Shown piece after piece: positions 50,900-61,944 of a DNA stretch of 64,000 nt. Both the position numbers and the translations under genes were made by a program. The stretch's first letter is position 1. Each line of letters opens with the position of its first letter. Where the stretch lies: NCBI RefSeq assembly GCF_044547355.1, contig NZ_JBIUAG010000016.1, positions 124,001 to 188,000 on the forward strand, written 5' to 3'. The notes beneath the pieces were generated by a model. That model was not told the origin of the DNA, ran no database searches, and worked only from the letters and a program-made list of their open reading frames with translations. This DNA comes from Kutzneria sp044547355. Its GTDB lineage: Bacteria; Actinomycetota; Actinomycetes; Mycobacteriales; Pseudonocardiaceae.

Positions 50900-51876
50900 G
50901 CTATCTGCTCAGGCGGATCGTGTTCTACGTCTTCACCGCGTGGGCCGCGATCACCATCAACTTCTTCATCCCGCGACTGATCCCGGGCGACCCGGTGCAG
51001 GCCCTGATCGCCAAGGAGCAGGGCCAGCTGTCCACAGACGCCGTCCACTCGCTGTACGTCCTGTTCGGACTGGACAAGCAGCAGCCCCTGTGGCAGCAGT
51101 ACATCGACTACCTGGGCCAGCTGACCCACGGCGACCTCGGCCTGTCGTTCACCTTCTTCCCGTCGCCGGTGTCGGAGGTGATCGGCTCCAGCCTGCCGTG
51201 GACGCTGGCCCTGGTCGGCATCACCACCGTGGTCAGCTTCATGATCGGCACCGGGGTGGGCGTGCTGGCCGGCTGGCGCCGCGGCAGCTGGGTGGACCTG
51301 GTGCTGCCGGTGACCACCTTCCTGTCCTCGGTGCCGTACTTCTGGTTCGGCCTGATCATGATCGAGCTGCTGGCCGGGCCGGACAGCCTGTTCCCGTCAT
51401 CGGGCGGCTACGACCCGGGCGTCACGCCGGGCTGGGACATCGACTTCATCGGCAGCGCGGTGCAGCACAGCCTGCTGCCGGCGCTGACCATCCTGATCTC
51501 GTCGATGAGCGGCTGGATCCTGAGCATGCGCAACATGATGGTGACGGTGTCCTCTGAGGACTACATCACCGTCGCGCACGCCAAGGGCCTGTCCGACCGC
51601 CGGGTGATGCTCAGCTACGCCGCCCGCAACGCCCTGCTGCCCAACGTGTCCGGCTTCGCGCTGTCGCTGGGCCTCATCGTCGGCGGCACGCTGCTGGTGG
51701 AGATCGTGTTCTCCTACCCGGGCGTCGGCTTCCAGCTGTTCCAGGCGGTCGGGGCCAAGGACTACCCGCTGATGCAGGGCATCTTCCTGATCATCACGCT
51801 GTCCGTGCTGGCCGCCAACTTCATCGCCGACCTGGCCTACCTGGTGCTCGACCCGCGCACCCGCAAGGAGGGCTGA
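50896..51876 (+). CDS. ABC transporter permease (DppB type)
   Basis: A 326-aa integral membrane protein with about six helices. The family N-terminus YLLRRIVFYVFTAWAAITINFFIPRLIPGDP and the EAA loop DYITVAHAKGLSDRRVMLSYAARNALLPN, which docks to the ATPases, are clear. Pairs with the following DppC-type permease to form the channel. Confidence 0.92.
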   Translation: MSYLLRRIVFYVFTAWAAITINFFIPRLIPGDPVQALIAKEQGQLSTDAVHSLYVLFGLDKQQPLWQQYIDYLGQLTHGDLGLSFTFFPSPVSEVIGSSLPWTLALVGITTVVSFMIGTGVGVLAGWRRGSWVDLVLPVTTFLSSVPYFWFGLIMIELLAGPDSLFPSSGGYDPGVTPGWDIDFIGSAVQHSLLPALTILISSMSGWILSMRNMMVTVSSEDYITVAHAKGLSDRRVMLSYAARNALLPNVSGFALSLGLIVGGTLLVEIVFSYPGVGFQLFQAVGAKDYPLMQGIFLIITLSVLAANFIADLAYLVLDPRTRKEG

Positions 51877-51879
51877 GCC

Positions 51880-53846
<1,967 letters not shown>

Positions 53847-53874
53847 TCCGCGCACCAACACTGGAGGAGAAACG

Positions 53875-55272
53875 ATGGAAACCACCGCCGCCGCGGTCGA
53901 GGCCGATCTCATCGGCCGTCTGCCGGCCGACTTCCGTTGGGGCGTGGCCACTTCCGCGTACCAGATCGAGGGCGCAGTCGACGAGGACGGCCGCACGCCG
54001 TCCATCTGGGACACCTACTGCCGCACGCCCGGCATGGTGCACAACGGCGACAACGGCGACGTGGCCTGCGACCACTACCACCGGATGCCCGAGGACGTCG
54101 CGCTGATCAAGGAACTCGGCGTGGACACCTACCGGTTCTCCGTGGCGTGGCCCCGGGTCCAGCCGCGTGGCACGGGTCCGGTCAACGAGAAGGGCCTGGC
54201 CTTCTACGACCGGCTGGTCGACGAGCTGCTGGGCCAGGGCATCGACCCGTGGGTCACGCTGTACCACTGGGACCTGCCGCAGGAGCTGGAGGACGCCGGC
54301 GGCTGGCCGGCGCGCGACACCGCCTACCGGTTCGCCGACTACGCGATGATGGTGTTCGACAAGCTCCAGGACCGGGTGCGGATCTGGACCACGTTGAACG
54401 AGCCGTGGTGCACCGCCATGCTCGGCTACTCCGAGGGCCGCCAGGCCCCGGGCCGGCAGGAGTTCCCGGCCGCCATCGCCGCCGTGCACCACCTGCTGCT
54501 CGGGCACGGCCTTGCCACGCAACGGATGCGGGAGGCGGCCACCTCGCCCATCGAGCTCGGCATCACGCTGAACATGGGCTCGTCCTACCCGGCCACCGAC
54601 AGCGCCGCCGACCGCGAGGCGGCTCGTCGGGCCGACGGCCTGGGGACCCGGATCTACCTCGACCCGCTGCGCTACGGCCGCTACCCCAAGGACGTCGTGG
54701 CCGACCTCGTGCAGCAGGGCGTGGAGATCCCCGTGCAGGACGGCGACCTGGAGATCATCTCCGCGCCGCTGGACGTGCTGGGCGTGAACTACTACTCCAG
54801 CCACCGGTACTCCGGCGTCGACGAGAACGGCCAGACCCGCGACGCCGACGGCGCGCCGGTGAGCCGGCAGATCATGTCCGGCCTGCCGGTGACCGACATG
54901 GGCTGGGAGATCGTGCCCGCCGGCTTCACCGACCTGCTGGTGCGCCTTGGCCGCGACTACCCCGGGCTGCCCATGGTGATCACCGAGAACGGCTCCGCCT
55001 TCGCCGACGAGGCCGACGCCGACGACTTCGTGCAGGACGACGACCGGACCGCCTACTTCCAGTCCCACATCGGCGCCGTCGCCGCCGCCCGCGAGGCCGG
55101 GGCCGACGTCCGCGGCTACTTCGCCTGGTCGCTCATGGACAACTTCGAGTGGTCCTACGGCTACGCCAAGCGCTTCGGCATCGTCCGGGTCGACTACGAG
55201 ACCCAGCGGCGGACGCTGAAGGCCAGTGCCCTGTGGTACCGCGACACCATCCGCCGGGTCCGCGGGTCGTAA
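53875..55272 (+). CDS. GH1 beta-glucosidase
   Basis: A 465-aa cytosolic enzyme that hydrolyses beta-glucosides such as cellobiose or laminari-oligomers. The acid/base Glu is in TTLNEPWCTAM and the nucleophile Glu in MVITENGSAFAD. The start FRWGVATSAYQIEGAVDEDGR and end WSLMDNFEWSYGYAKRFG are family hallmarks. Ribosome site GGAGGAGAA. Last gene of the importer operon, followed by a terminator with a T-run. Confidence 0.93.
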   Translation: METTAAAVEADLIGRLPADFRWGVATSAYQIEGAVDEDGRTPSIWDTYCRTPGMVHNGDNGDVACDHYHRMPEDVALIKELGVDTYRFSVAWPRVQPRGTGPVNEKGLAFYDRLVDELLGQGIDPWVTLYHWDLPQELEDAGGWPARDTAYRFADYAMMVFDKLQDRVRIWTTLNEPWCTAMLGYSEGRQAPGRQEFPAAIAAVHHLLLGHGLATQRMREAATSPIELGITLNMGSSYPATDSAADREAARRADGLGTRIYLDPLRYGRYPKDVVADLVQQGVEIPVQDGDLEIISAPLDVLGVNYYSSHRYSGVDENGQTRDADGAPVSRQIMSGLPVTDMGWEIVPAGFTDLLVRLGRDYPGLPMVITENGSAFADEADADDFVQDDDRTAYFQSHIGAVAAAREAGADVRGYFAWSLMDNFEWSYGYAKRFGIVRVDYETQRRTLKASALWYRDTIRRVRGS

Positions 55273-55308
55273 CAGGCTTTGGGCACGCGGCGGCGCGTGC
55301 CCGAAGGG

Positions 55309-55348
55309 CCGGGTGCGGTGGTGGCGGCCGCCGCACCCGGGTTTTTTT
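55309..55348 (+). terminator. Rho-independent terminator after the GH1 gene
   Basis: CCGGGTGCGGTGG (55309-55321) pairs with CCGCCGCACCCGG (55328-55340) with one mismatch, then T7 at 55342-55348. A smaller hairpin (GGGCACGC/GCGTGCCC, 55281-55302) precedes it. One of the few clear T-run terminators in the window. Confidence 0.9.
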
Positions 55349-55469
55349 CACATGCGCTTCCCATGTGGCACCTGAGCGCAAGTAGGAAGCGCATGTGGCA
55401 AAAACTGTGCGGTTTTGCCACATGCGCTTCCCATTTGCGTCTGTGTGCCACATAGGAAGCGCATGTGGC
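55349..55469. repeat. Alternating inverted repeats of a CACATGCGCTTCC element
   Basis: Four arms alternate in direction: 55349-55361 (CACATGCGCTTCC), 55385-55403 (its complement, extended), 55417-55431 (forward) and 55455-55469 (complement). The middle pair, 55385-55403 and 55413-55431, is a perfect 19-bp inverted repeat with a 9-base loop. The two outer pairs enclose similar 23-base spacers. No ORF crosses it. Confidence 0.9.
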
Positions 55470-55535
55470 GTATAGGTGCCCCGAACGGGTGAGGGGGTGG
55501 GGTCGGGTGGGGGAGGGACCTGGTTCACTTCTCCC

Positions 55536-56708
55536 ATGATCTGGGGATCCCTCGCGGCCGCCGTGACACTGGTGGCCAGCCTTGCCGCGCCGGCCGATGC
55601 TCTGCCGGCCCCGGTGTGGATGTGCCAGGACACCTGCGGGCCGGCGACGGCTACGTACCCGGTGAGCCACGACCAAGTACCCCTGGACACCACGGACGTG
55701 ACCGGCGGCCCGGCCCCGGCGTCCGGGCCGAAGGTGGACTGCTTCTACGTCTACCCGACGGTGGACAACCTGCCCAACCTGGTCCCGGCGGCCTCGGACG
55801 ACGAGTTCGCGCAGTCGATCGCCCAGGTCGGCATGCTGCTGCCCCGGTGCCGGATCTTCGTGCCGGTCTACCGCCAGCGGACCCTGCCCGAGCTGGCCCT
55901 GTCCATGATCACCAAGATCCCGCCGGACTACTCGACCGGCATCGGCGACGTGGAGCAGGCCTTCCAGTACTACTGGGACCACGACAACACCGACCCGGCC
56001 ACCGGCAAGCGTCGCGGCGTGGTGCTGCTGGGCCACTCGCAGGGGGCGGCGGTGCTGGAGGCGTTGATCCAGCACAAGTTCGACGGCAAGCCCGACATGA
56101 CCAAATACCTGGTGTCGGCGATCCTGCTGGGCGGGAAGGTCGTGGTGCCGACCGGCCGGCCGGACGGCGGCGGCAGCGACCCGAAGGCCACCTTCCAGCA
56201 CGTGCCGGCCTGCCAGCACGCCACCGACACGGCCTGCGTGGTGGCGTACTCCAGCATGAAGCCCGGCGGCCAGACGCCCGGCTCCGACGCCGACATCGTG
56301 CGGGTGCCCAACGACCCCGGCCACCAGGTGCTGTGCGTGAACCCGGCGGCCCTGCTGGCCAACGCCGCTGGACCGGTTCCGCTGGACACGATCCTCTACA
56401 CCCGCAAGCTGGTCGGCGGCAACGACCTCAACCAGTACGGCCGGATCAGCGGCCTGGGCCAGTCCCTGACGGTGCCGAACTACCCGACCGGCTTCGCCCG
56501 GTTCCACGGCACGCTGACCGGCCAGTGCAAGCAGGCCACCGACGCCGGCGGCACCGTGTCCTGGCTGGACGTCGTCGGCGGCGACAACCTGGTCGGCCCG
56601 CCCCAGGTCAACTTCTACGGCCTGCACGCGCTGGACTTCAACCTCACCGCCGGCGACCTGGCCGACCTGATCGCCCGGCAGGCCCAGGCCTGGACGGCGG
56701 GTACGTAA
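55536..56708 (+). CDS. Secreted DUF3089 lipase-like protein
   Basis: A 390-aa alpha/beta-hydrolase-like protein. Signal peptide MIWGSLAAAVTLVASLAAPA. Then VWMCQDTCGPATATYPV, CFYVYPTVDN and the nucleophile elbow VVLLGHSQGAAVLEALIQ (Ser), with GLHALDFN near the C-terminus offering a His. DUF3089 proteins of actinobacteria are putative lipases or esterases. The ATG at 55536 directly precedes the signal peptide. No co-transcribed partner. Confidence 0.82.
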   Translation: MIWGSLAAAVTLVASLAAPADALPAPVWMCQDTCGPATATYPVSHDQVPLDTTDVTGGPAPASGPKVDCFYVYPTVDNLPNLVPAASDDEFAQSIAQVGMLLPRCRIFVPVYRQRTLPELALSMITKIPPDYSTGIGDVEQAFQYYWDHDNTDPATGKRRGVVLLGHSQGAAVLEALIQHKFDGKPDMTKYLVSAILLGGKVVVPTGRPDGGGSDPKATFQHVPACQHATDTACVVAYSSMKPGGQTPGSDADIVRVPNDPGHQVLCVNPAALLANAAGPVPLDTILYTRKLVGGNDLNQYGRISGLGQSLTVPNYPTGFARFHGTLTGQCKQATDAGGTVSWLDVVGGDNLVGPPQVNFYGLHALDFNLTAGDLADLIARQAQAWTAGT

Positions 56709-56781
56709 CTTCACCGCGCGGCCCCGATTACGTACCGGATCGCATTGTCCGGTTCCCCTGAACGCCGCCAGCATTGCCGGC

Positions 56782-57060
56782 ATGGGGACCAAGCAGGACG
56801 TCATCCGGCAAGCGGAGAGCTGCTGGGGCATTCCGCACGGGGAATGCCACCGCTCGGACGCCGTGGAGATCACGGAACGAGCGGTGGCGGTGTTGCGCGA
56901 GCGCGCCGCCACCGAGCCCGACAACGACGACCACGGGCAGCAGCTGTCCTGGGCGCTGATCAACCTGGCCCAGTTGCACTCGGCCCGCCGCGAGCACACC
57001 AAGGCCGACGCGGCGGCGCTGGAGAGCGTCGCGATCATGCGCCGGATGCTGGCCCGATGA
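56782..57060 (+). CDS. Small helical protein, TPR-like
   Basis: A 92-aa protein: MGTKQDVIRQAESCWGIPHG, then ALINLAQLHSARREHTKADA, a tetratricopeptide-like helix pair. Its stop overlaps the next start as ATGA, so it works or is at least made with the methyltransferase-fold protein. Family not recognised. Confidence 0.6.
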   Translation: MGTKQDVIRQAESCWGIPHGECHRSDAVEITERAVAVLRERAATEPDNDDHGQQLSWALINLAQLHSARREHTKADAAALESVAIMRRMLAR

Positions 57061-57935
57061 CCGCCGCGCTGCTGGGGCTGCACCGCGCCGCGGCCACGCT
57101 GTCGGCCTACTCGGCGGCGGTGCAGCTGGGCCTGATCGACCAGATCGACCGCACGCCGGCCAGCGTCGAGGACCTGGCGATGACCTGCGGCGCCAGCGTT
57201 CGCGGCGTGCGAGTGGTGCTGGCGACGCTGGCCGACAGCGGGCTGGTGCAGCGCCGGGCCGACGGCCGCTACGAGCCGGCCACGCCCGGCCTGGCCGGGG
57301 TGCACCCGCTGCTGCCGTGGCGGGACCAGGTCACCGACTCGGTGCGCACGGGCCTGCCGGCCCGCGAGGCCGAGCGCGACGTGATCACCGCCCTGCTGCA
57401 CGGGATGCGCTCCGACGTGGTGACCAAGCTGCCGGCCGCCCGTCGGGTGCTGGACGTCAGTGTGGACGGGGCGCCGTGCGGCGCGGCGCTGGCCGCCCGC
57501 GACCCCAAGTGCCGGATCAGCCTGCTGGACGTGCCGGCCAACCGCCGGATCGACTGGTCCCCGCAGGTCGACTTCCTGCCCGGCGGCCTGTTCGACGCCC
57601 GCCCGACGGCCGGCGAGTACGACCTGGTGGTGCTGCCCGGCGTCTGCCACCTGCTGGACGGGGACGCCGCCGCCGAGCTGATCCGCCGGCTGGCCCCGGC
57701 CCTGCGGCCCGGCGGCACGCTCGCGGTGATCGACACCCTGGCCGGCTCGCACGGCGCGGCCACCCACGAGCTCTCCCTGCTGCTGCGTACCCGCGGCGGC
57801 ACCATCCACGACCCGGCCGACTACCGCCGCTGGCTGGTCGGGGCCGGGTTGGTCTCGCCCGCCCGCGCCGACGTGGGCAGGGCCGACGCCGGCCGGCTGC
57901 CGGCGCTCACCGTGCTGACCGGGCTCAAGCCCTAG
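57057..57935 (+). CDS. O-methyltransferase-fold protein with altered SAM loop
   Basis: A 292-aa protein shaped like actinobacterial small-molecule O-methyltransferases. It has a winged-helix dimerisation domain (AVQLGLIDQIDRTPASVEDLAMTCGASVRGVRVVLATLADSG) and a Rossmann domain. Where motif I should read DxGxGxG it has VLDVSVDGAPCGAALAARDP, and the usual catalytic His is not obvious (PGVCHLLDGD). It may bind a ligand without methylating, or use a changed pocket. Coupled to the 92-aa protein. Confidence 0.7.
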   Translation: MTAALLGLHRAAATLSAYSAAVQLGLIDQIDRTPASVEDLAMTCGASVRGVRVVLATLADSGLVQRRADGRYEPATPGLAGVHPLLPWRDQVTDSVRTGLPAREAERDVITALLHGMRSDVVTKLPAARRVLDVSVDGAPCGAALAARDPKCRISLLDVPANRRIDWSPQVDFLPGGLFDARPTAGEYDLVVLPGVCHLLDGDAAAELIRRLAPALRPGGTLAVIDTLAGSHGAATHELSLLLRTRGGTIHDPADYRRWLVGAGLVSPARADVGRADAGRLPALTVLTGLKP

Positions 57936-57959
57936 TCCGATTGGTGCATACTCTGCCGC

Positions 57960-60611
57960 GTGGAGTCGAGGCTGGTTGGCCGGGATCGTGAGCTGGGGAT
58001 AGTCGACCGGGCGATCGACGCGGTGCGGGGCGGCGCGGGCCGTGTGCTGCTGGTGTCCGGCCAGGCCGGCATCGGCAAGTCGCGGCTGGCCATCAGCGCG
58101 CTGGGCAAGGCCAAGGAGCACGGCTTCGCGGTGCTGATGGGCTCGTCCAGCCCGTTGCAGGCCGGCCTGGCCTACGCCCCCGTGGTGGAGGCGCTGCGGC
58201 GGTACCTGGGCACGCTGCCGGAGCCGGAGTCGGCGAAGCTGCTGGACGGCCTGCACGACATCGCCGGCCTGATCGCCGATCCCCGGCTGTCGCCGGCCCC
58301 GCCGACCGGCGATCCGGAGCTGGAGCGGACCCGGATGTTCGAGGCCGTGCTGCGCCTGATGGAGCGGATCACCGCCGGGCGGCCGGCCCTGTTCGTGGTG
58401 GACGACCTGCACTGGGCCGACCGCGGCACCATCGAGCTGCTGCACCACCTGAGCCGGGGCAGCCGCCGCCGGCTGCTGCTGTGGTGCGGCTACCGCAGCG
58501 CCGAGCCCGGCGGGCCGCTGGCGGCGTTGGCGATGACGGTCCGGCGGGACGACTCGTCGGCCGATCTGGCCCTGGAACCGTTGTCGGACAACGCGGTCGG
58601 CGACCTCGTCGGCGATCTGCTCGGCGTCCGGCCGCAGGAGGACGTGCTGAGCCGGGTCACCGCCCGTGCCCAGGGCGTGCCGCTGTTCGTCACGGCGCTG
58701 GTCGGCGGCGGGGCGTTGCGGGACGGCGCCGGGCTGCCGGTGATCGTCCGCGATGTGGTGCTGGATCGCTTGCAGCGCTTGGACGACCGGGCCCGGCGGC
58801 TGCTGGAGCTGATCGCCGTGGCCGGGGCCGGCGGCTCGCCGCGCCTGCTGCGCGCGGTGTGGGCCGAGGACGGATTCGACGCCGTGCTGCGGAAGTTGTT
58901 CGACCAGGGCCTGATCGAGGAGCTCGTGGACGGCCCGGCGCTGACCTACCGGGTCGCGCACCCGCTCTATGCCGAGGTCGCCTACGCGGAACTCACTGTG
59001 GGGCAACGACGTTCGCTGCACGCGGCGATCGCGGCCGAACTGGGGCCCGGCGACGTGCTGGAGTCCGCGCCGCACTACCGTGACGCCGGCGACATGGTCG
59101 ATCCGGTCCGAGCCAGCGAAGTCCTTGGCGCGGCCGGGAAACGCGCGCTGGACGTGCACGACGCGCACGAGGCGGTGAACTATCTGAGCGTGGCCCTCAA
59201 CCACGCGCGGGCCGCCGGGCGCGTGGACCGGGTGCCGGAGCTGGTCACCGATCTGGCCTTCGCGTTGCAGGCCAGCGGCCGTCTCGACGACGCCGCCTCG
59301 ATGTGGGACGACGCCGACTCCATCGCCCAGAGCGTGGGCGACACGCTGCGGCAGCGGCTGCTCGGCTACTACCGGTCGATGCTGGAGGCCGAGCGTGGGC
59401 ACCCGGAGGACCTGCCTCGCCCGGTGCCGTTCGTGAAGGACGACGATCCGCCGATCGGGTTGATGGTGCACTGGCTGGTCGCGGTGCGGGCCAACGACAC
59501 CTCGACGATGTGGCAGGCGCTGGACCAGATGATCGACCTGCCTCGGGTCCAGGACAACGACGAGGCCCGGTCGGTCGCCCACTTCTCGGCGGGCATGGTG
59601 GCGCGGCTGCGGCTGGACTACGCCGGGGCGTACACCCAGAACCAGATCGCCTTGGAGACGGCCGAGTTCGCCCCGCCGGACGTGCGCGACCAGTACATCT
59701 ACACGCCGCGGCTGCTGGCCCCGAGCCTGGAGTTGCTACGCGGCGACGCCGCCGGCGGCGTCCGGGCCGTCGACAATCCCGGCGCCGCGTCGGTGCAGGT
59801 CTTCCTGCCCAGCGCGGTGTACTACGTGGCCAATGTCCGGATCTTCGCGCTGTTCGCGGCCGGCGACATGGCCGGGGCGCTGGCCATGGCCGACGAGAGC
59901 CTGGGGCTGGCCGAGCAGGTCATCGGGCAGGACCGGCTGGTCGGCCGCGCGCTGGCCGCCCGCGCGTTCCTGTTGGTGGAGAACGGAAATCTGGCCCGCG
60001 CCGAGCAGGACCTGCGGGACGCGCGGGCCACCTACGACACCACGTACGACGACTTCGTGCTGGCCGTCGACCTCGCTGAGCTCGCCTACGCGCTGCGCAC
60101 CGGCGCCCCCGTCGACGACTCGGCGCTCATCCCGCACCAGCCGCTGCGCGACCTGACCATCGACTGGCTGCGCGTCGCCTACGCCGGTTATCTGGCCGTG
60201 GCCCGCAAGAATCACGAGTTGGCGCAGCAGGTTCTGGGTGATCTACGGGCCGGCGCCAAGTCCTCCCCGTTCCTCGACGCCCTCGCCGTCCGCCAGGAGG
60301 GCCTGGTTCTGACCCTCGACGGCGAGAGCGCCCGGGCCCAGGAGCTGCTCGACACCGCCGCCGCCCGGCTCGACGCCATGGGCTCCGGCGTGCTGGCCTC
60401 GTTGAACCTGGCCGGCACCCAGCCGTTGAGCAAGCGGGAGCGGGAGATCGTGCGGCTGGTGGGGGAGGGGCTGACCAACGGGCAGATCGCCGAGCGGCTG
60501 TTCCTCAGCGAGCGCACCATCGAGACGCATCTGCACAACAGCTACAAGAAGCTGCGGCTGTCCACTCGTCCCGCCCTCACCCGGTGGGCGCTTGAGCACG
60601 CTGCCGACTGA
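57960..60611 (+). CDS. LuxR-family regulator with AAA ATPase domain (LAL type)
   Basis: An 883-aa regulator. N-terminal ATPase with LVGRDRELGIVDRAI, Walker A LVSGQAGIGKSRLAI and Walker B ALFVVDDLHWAD. A long helical-repeat middle, then a C-terminal LuxR HTH (PLSKREREIVRLVGEGLTNGQIAERLFLSERTIETHLHNSYKKL, split over the helices). Start GTG. LAL proteins activate catabolic or biosynthetic operons in response to a ligand or ATP. The 3' end overlaps the convergent YcaO gene by 35 bases. Confidence 0.9.
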   Translation: MESRLVGRDRELGIVDRAIDAVRGGAGRVLLVSGQAGIGKSRLAISALGKAKEHGFAVLMGSSSPLQAGLAYAPVVEALRRYLGTLPEPESAKLLDGLHDIAGLIADPRLSPAPPTGDPELERTRMFEAVLRLMERITAGRPALFVVDDLHWADRGTIELLHHLSRGSRRRLLLWCGYRSAEPGGPLAALAMTVRRDDSSADLALEPLSDNAVGDLVGDLLGVRPQEDVLSRVTARAQGVPLFVTALVGGGALRDGAGLPVIVRDVVLDRLQRLDDRARRLLELIAVAGAGGSPRLLRAVWAEDGFDAVLRKLFDQGLIEELVDGPALTYRVAHPLYAEVAYAELTVGQRRSLHAAIAAELGPGDVLESAPHYRDAGDMVDPVRASEVLGAAGKRALDVHDAHEAVNYLSVALNHARAAGRVDRVPELVTDLAFALQASGRLDDAASMWDDADSIAQSVGDTLRQRLLGYYRSMLEAERGHPEDLPRPVPFVKDDDPPIGLMVHWLVAVRANDTSTMWQALDQMIDLPRVQDNDEARSVAHFSAGMVARLRLDYAGAYTQNQIALETAEFAPPDVRDQYIYTPRLLAPSLELLRGDAAGGVRAVDNPGAASVQVFLPSAVYYVANVRIFALFAAGDMAGALAMADESLGLAEQVIGQDRLVGRALAARAFLLVENGNLARAEQDLRDARATYDTTYDDFVLAVDLAELAYALRTGAPVDDSALIPHQPLRDLTIDWLRVAYAGYLAVARKNHELAQQVLGDLRAGAKSSPFLDALAVRQEGLVLTLDGESARAQELLDTAAARLDAMGSGVLASLNLAGTQPLSKREREIVRLVGEGLTNGQIAERLFLSERTIETHLHNSYKKLRLSTRPALTRWALEHAAD

Positions 60612-61716
60612 CCCGTAGCCGCCGCCCGTCGGTCGACCGGTTCAGCCCTGGCACGAACACGTTGACCACCGCCAGGTTTCTGGTCGCGTACTGCTCGCGG
60701 GCGTACGGGGTGAATCCCTTGCCGCGCAACAGGGTCACCAGCTGGTCCAGGTGGTCGCCCGGGGTGGCCGGCAGGTCGGTGTCGTCGAAGTCGACCTCCG
60801 CCGCGTCCGGCAGCCGGGCCGCCAGGTCGGGCGCCGGGCGCTGGGCCGGCACGCTCTGGCCCTGGATCAGTTCGGTCAGCGCCCGCCCTGCCGCGACCCG
60901 GCTGCACAGCGCCGCCGCGCTGCCCGCCGCCGTCGGCCGTCCGTCGGCTTCCTGGTAGGCGTAGAAGGCCGGCACTTCCAGGTCGGAGGTCATGTCGATC
61001 AGGTGCACCGACCGCCCCGCCCGGTCGGACGCGGTGCACAGCAGCTTCGCCAGGTCCTCGGGCAGCGCCGCCGGGGCCACCACGTGGAGCGGGCGTGAGT
61101 GGTCGGCCAGCAGGTGCGCCAGCGCGTCCCGCTCGATCGTCTCGTTCACCGCGTGCACCAGCGCCTCGGCCGGGTACGCGCCCGCCGCCCAGCCCACCGC
61201 CTCGATGCGGGGGTCCGCCGCCGTGTAGTCGTAGAAGTCCTCGACCGTGAACCTCGCCGACTCGCCCGATTCGCCGCGATAGTCGGGAATTGTGAGGAAC
61301 ACCGGCACGTCCGCCTCGGCGCCGCCGTCCAGCGCCTGGTAGCGGACGCAGCCCAGCTCTCGGTCCGGTCCTTCGGCCAGCTGCGCGATCAGCGGGTCCG
61401 CCGCCAGCGGTCCGTGCGCCACTTCGTGGGCGTCGTGCAGCCGGATCTGCCGGTTGCGCAGGCCGTCCAGGCCGCACAGGTAGTGCTCCAGGGCCTCGAA
61501 CAGCGCGCCCACCTTGGCCGTTTCCCGGTCTCCTTGGCCGAGGCCGCCGGCCGCCTGCACCTTCACGCACCCGTACCGCAGCGTGCATTTCCAGCTGCCC
61601 GGGTTCTTGTCCAGCAGCGGCGCGAAGTCCGGGCTCAGGCCCAGTTCCCCGGCTGCCGCCAGGCCACGCGCGAGCGCCGCGTCGAGCGGTAGACCCCGTT
61701 CGGCCGGTACCGGCAT
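60577..61716 (-). CDS. Stand-alone YcaO-domain protein
   Basis: YcaO enzymes use ATP to activate peptide amide bonds, forming azolines, thioamides or amidines in ribosomal natural products. This 379-aa protein has the ATP/Mg regions KVGALFEALEHYLCG, EALVHAVNETIERDALAHLL and AAGRALTELIQGQ, the ordered Glu-rich pattern of the family. There is no fused or adjacent ThiF/E1-like partner or TfuA, and the C-terminus (RLRVSRQRAQAPTG) lacks the PxPxP of azoline-forming members. Start ATG at 61716 follows an upstream ORF as TGATG; the same frame is open further upstream but without domain content. Confidence 0.85.
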   Translation of the reverse strand: MPVPAERGLPLDAALARGLAAAGELGLSPDFAPLLDKNPGSWKCTLRYGCVKVQAAGGLGQGDRETAKVGALFEALEHYLCGLDGLRNRQIRLHDAHEVAHGPLAADPLIAQLAEGPDRELGCVRYQALDGGAEADVPVFLTIPDYRGESGESARFTVEDFYDYTAADPRIEAVGWAAGAYPAEALVHAVNETIERDALAHLLADHSRPLHVVAPAALPEDLAKLLCTASDRAGRSVHLIDMTSDLEVPAFYAYQEADGRPTAAGSAAALCSRVAAGRALTELIQGQSVPAQRPAPDLAARLPDAAEVDFDDTDLPATPGDHLDQLVTLLRGKGFTPYAREQYATRNLAVVNVFVPGLNRSTDGRRLRVSRQRAQAPTG

Positions 61717-61925
61717 CACGTGCAACGTCCACTCCGTCCTGCTGGATGCACCCCCGGGTATGCCAGTGCAGGAGAGTCCGGGGCCGGCTCCAGATACCCC
61801 ACGCTGACATCCGTGCCTACTTTTTCCAAGATTTGCACGAAGCCCCGTTCGCCTTTTGGTTCGAACGGGCAACCCTGGACGTCCCGCACGGACACTCCCG
61901 ACGAAGTGACCAACTGGTTGGTCAC
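61716..61925 (-). CDS. 69-codon ORF coupled to the YcaO gene (possible precursor peptide)
   Basis: Starts GTG at 61925 and ends with TGA overlapping the YcaO ATG by one base (TGATG). The translation has MTNQLVTSSGVSVRDVQGCP at the N-terminus, an amphipathic middle GFVQILEKVGTDVSVGYL and the tail AYPGVHPAGRSGRCT. Third-position G/C is lower (about two thirds) than in neighbours. The placement fits a RiPP precursor read just before its modifying enzyme, with Cys, Ser and Thr available. Ribosome site is weak. It could also be chance. Confidence 0.4.
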   Translation of the reverse strand: MTNQLVTSSGVSVRDVQGCPFEPKGERGFVQILEKVGTDVSVGYLEPAPDSPALAYPGVHPAGRSGRCT

Positions 61926-61944
61926 ACCCCGAGATCATGTGCCA

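Noticed and set aside
55194..59582. Very long minus-strand open frame (over 1,400 codons) opposite the GH1, DUF3089 and LuxR genes
   Set aside because: It is antisense to several genes with clear catalytic motifs, is His/Gln/Arg-rich and low in complexity, and results from the G/C bias of the real codons.
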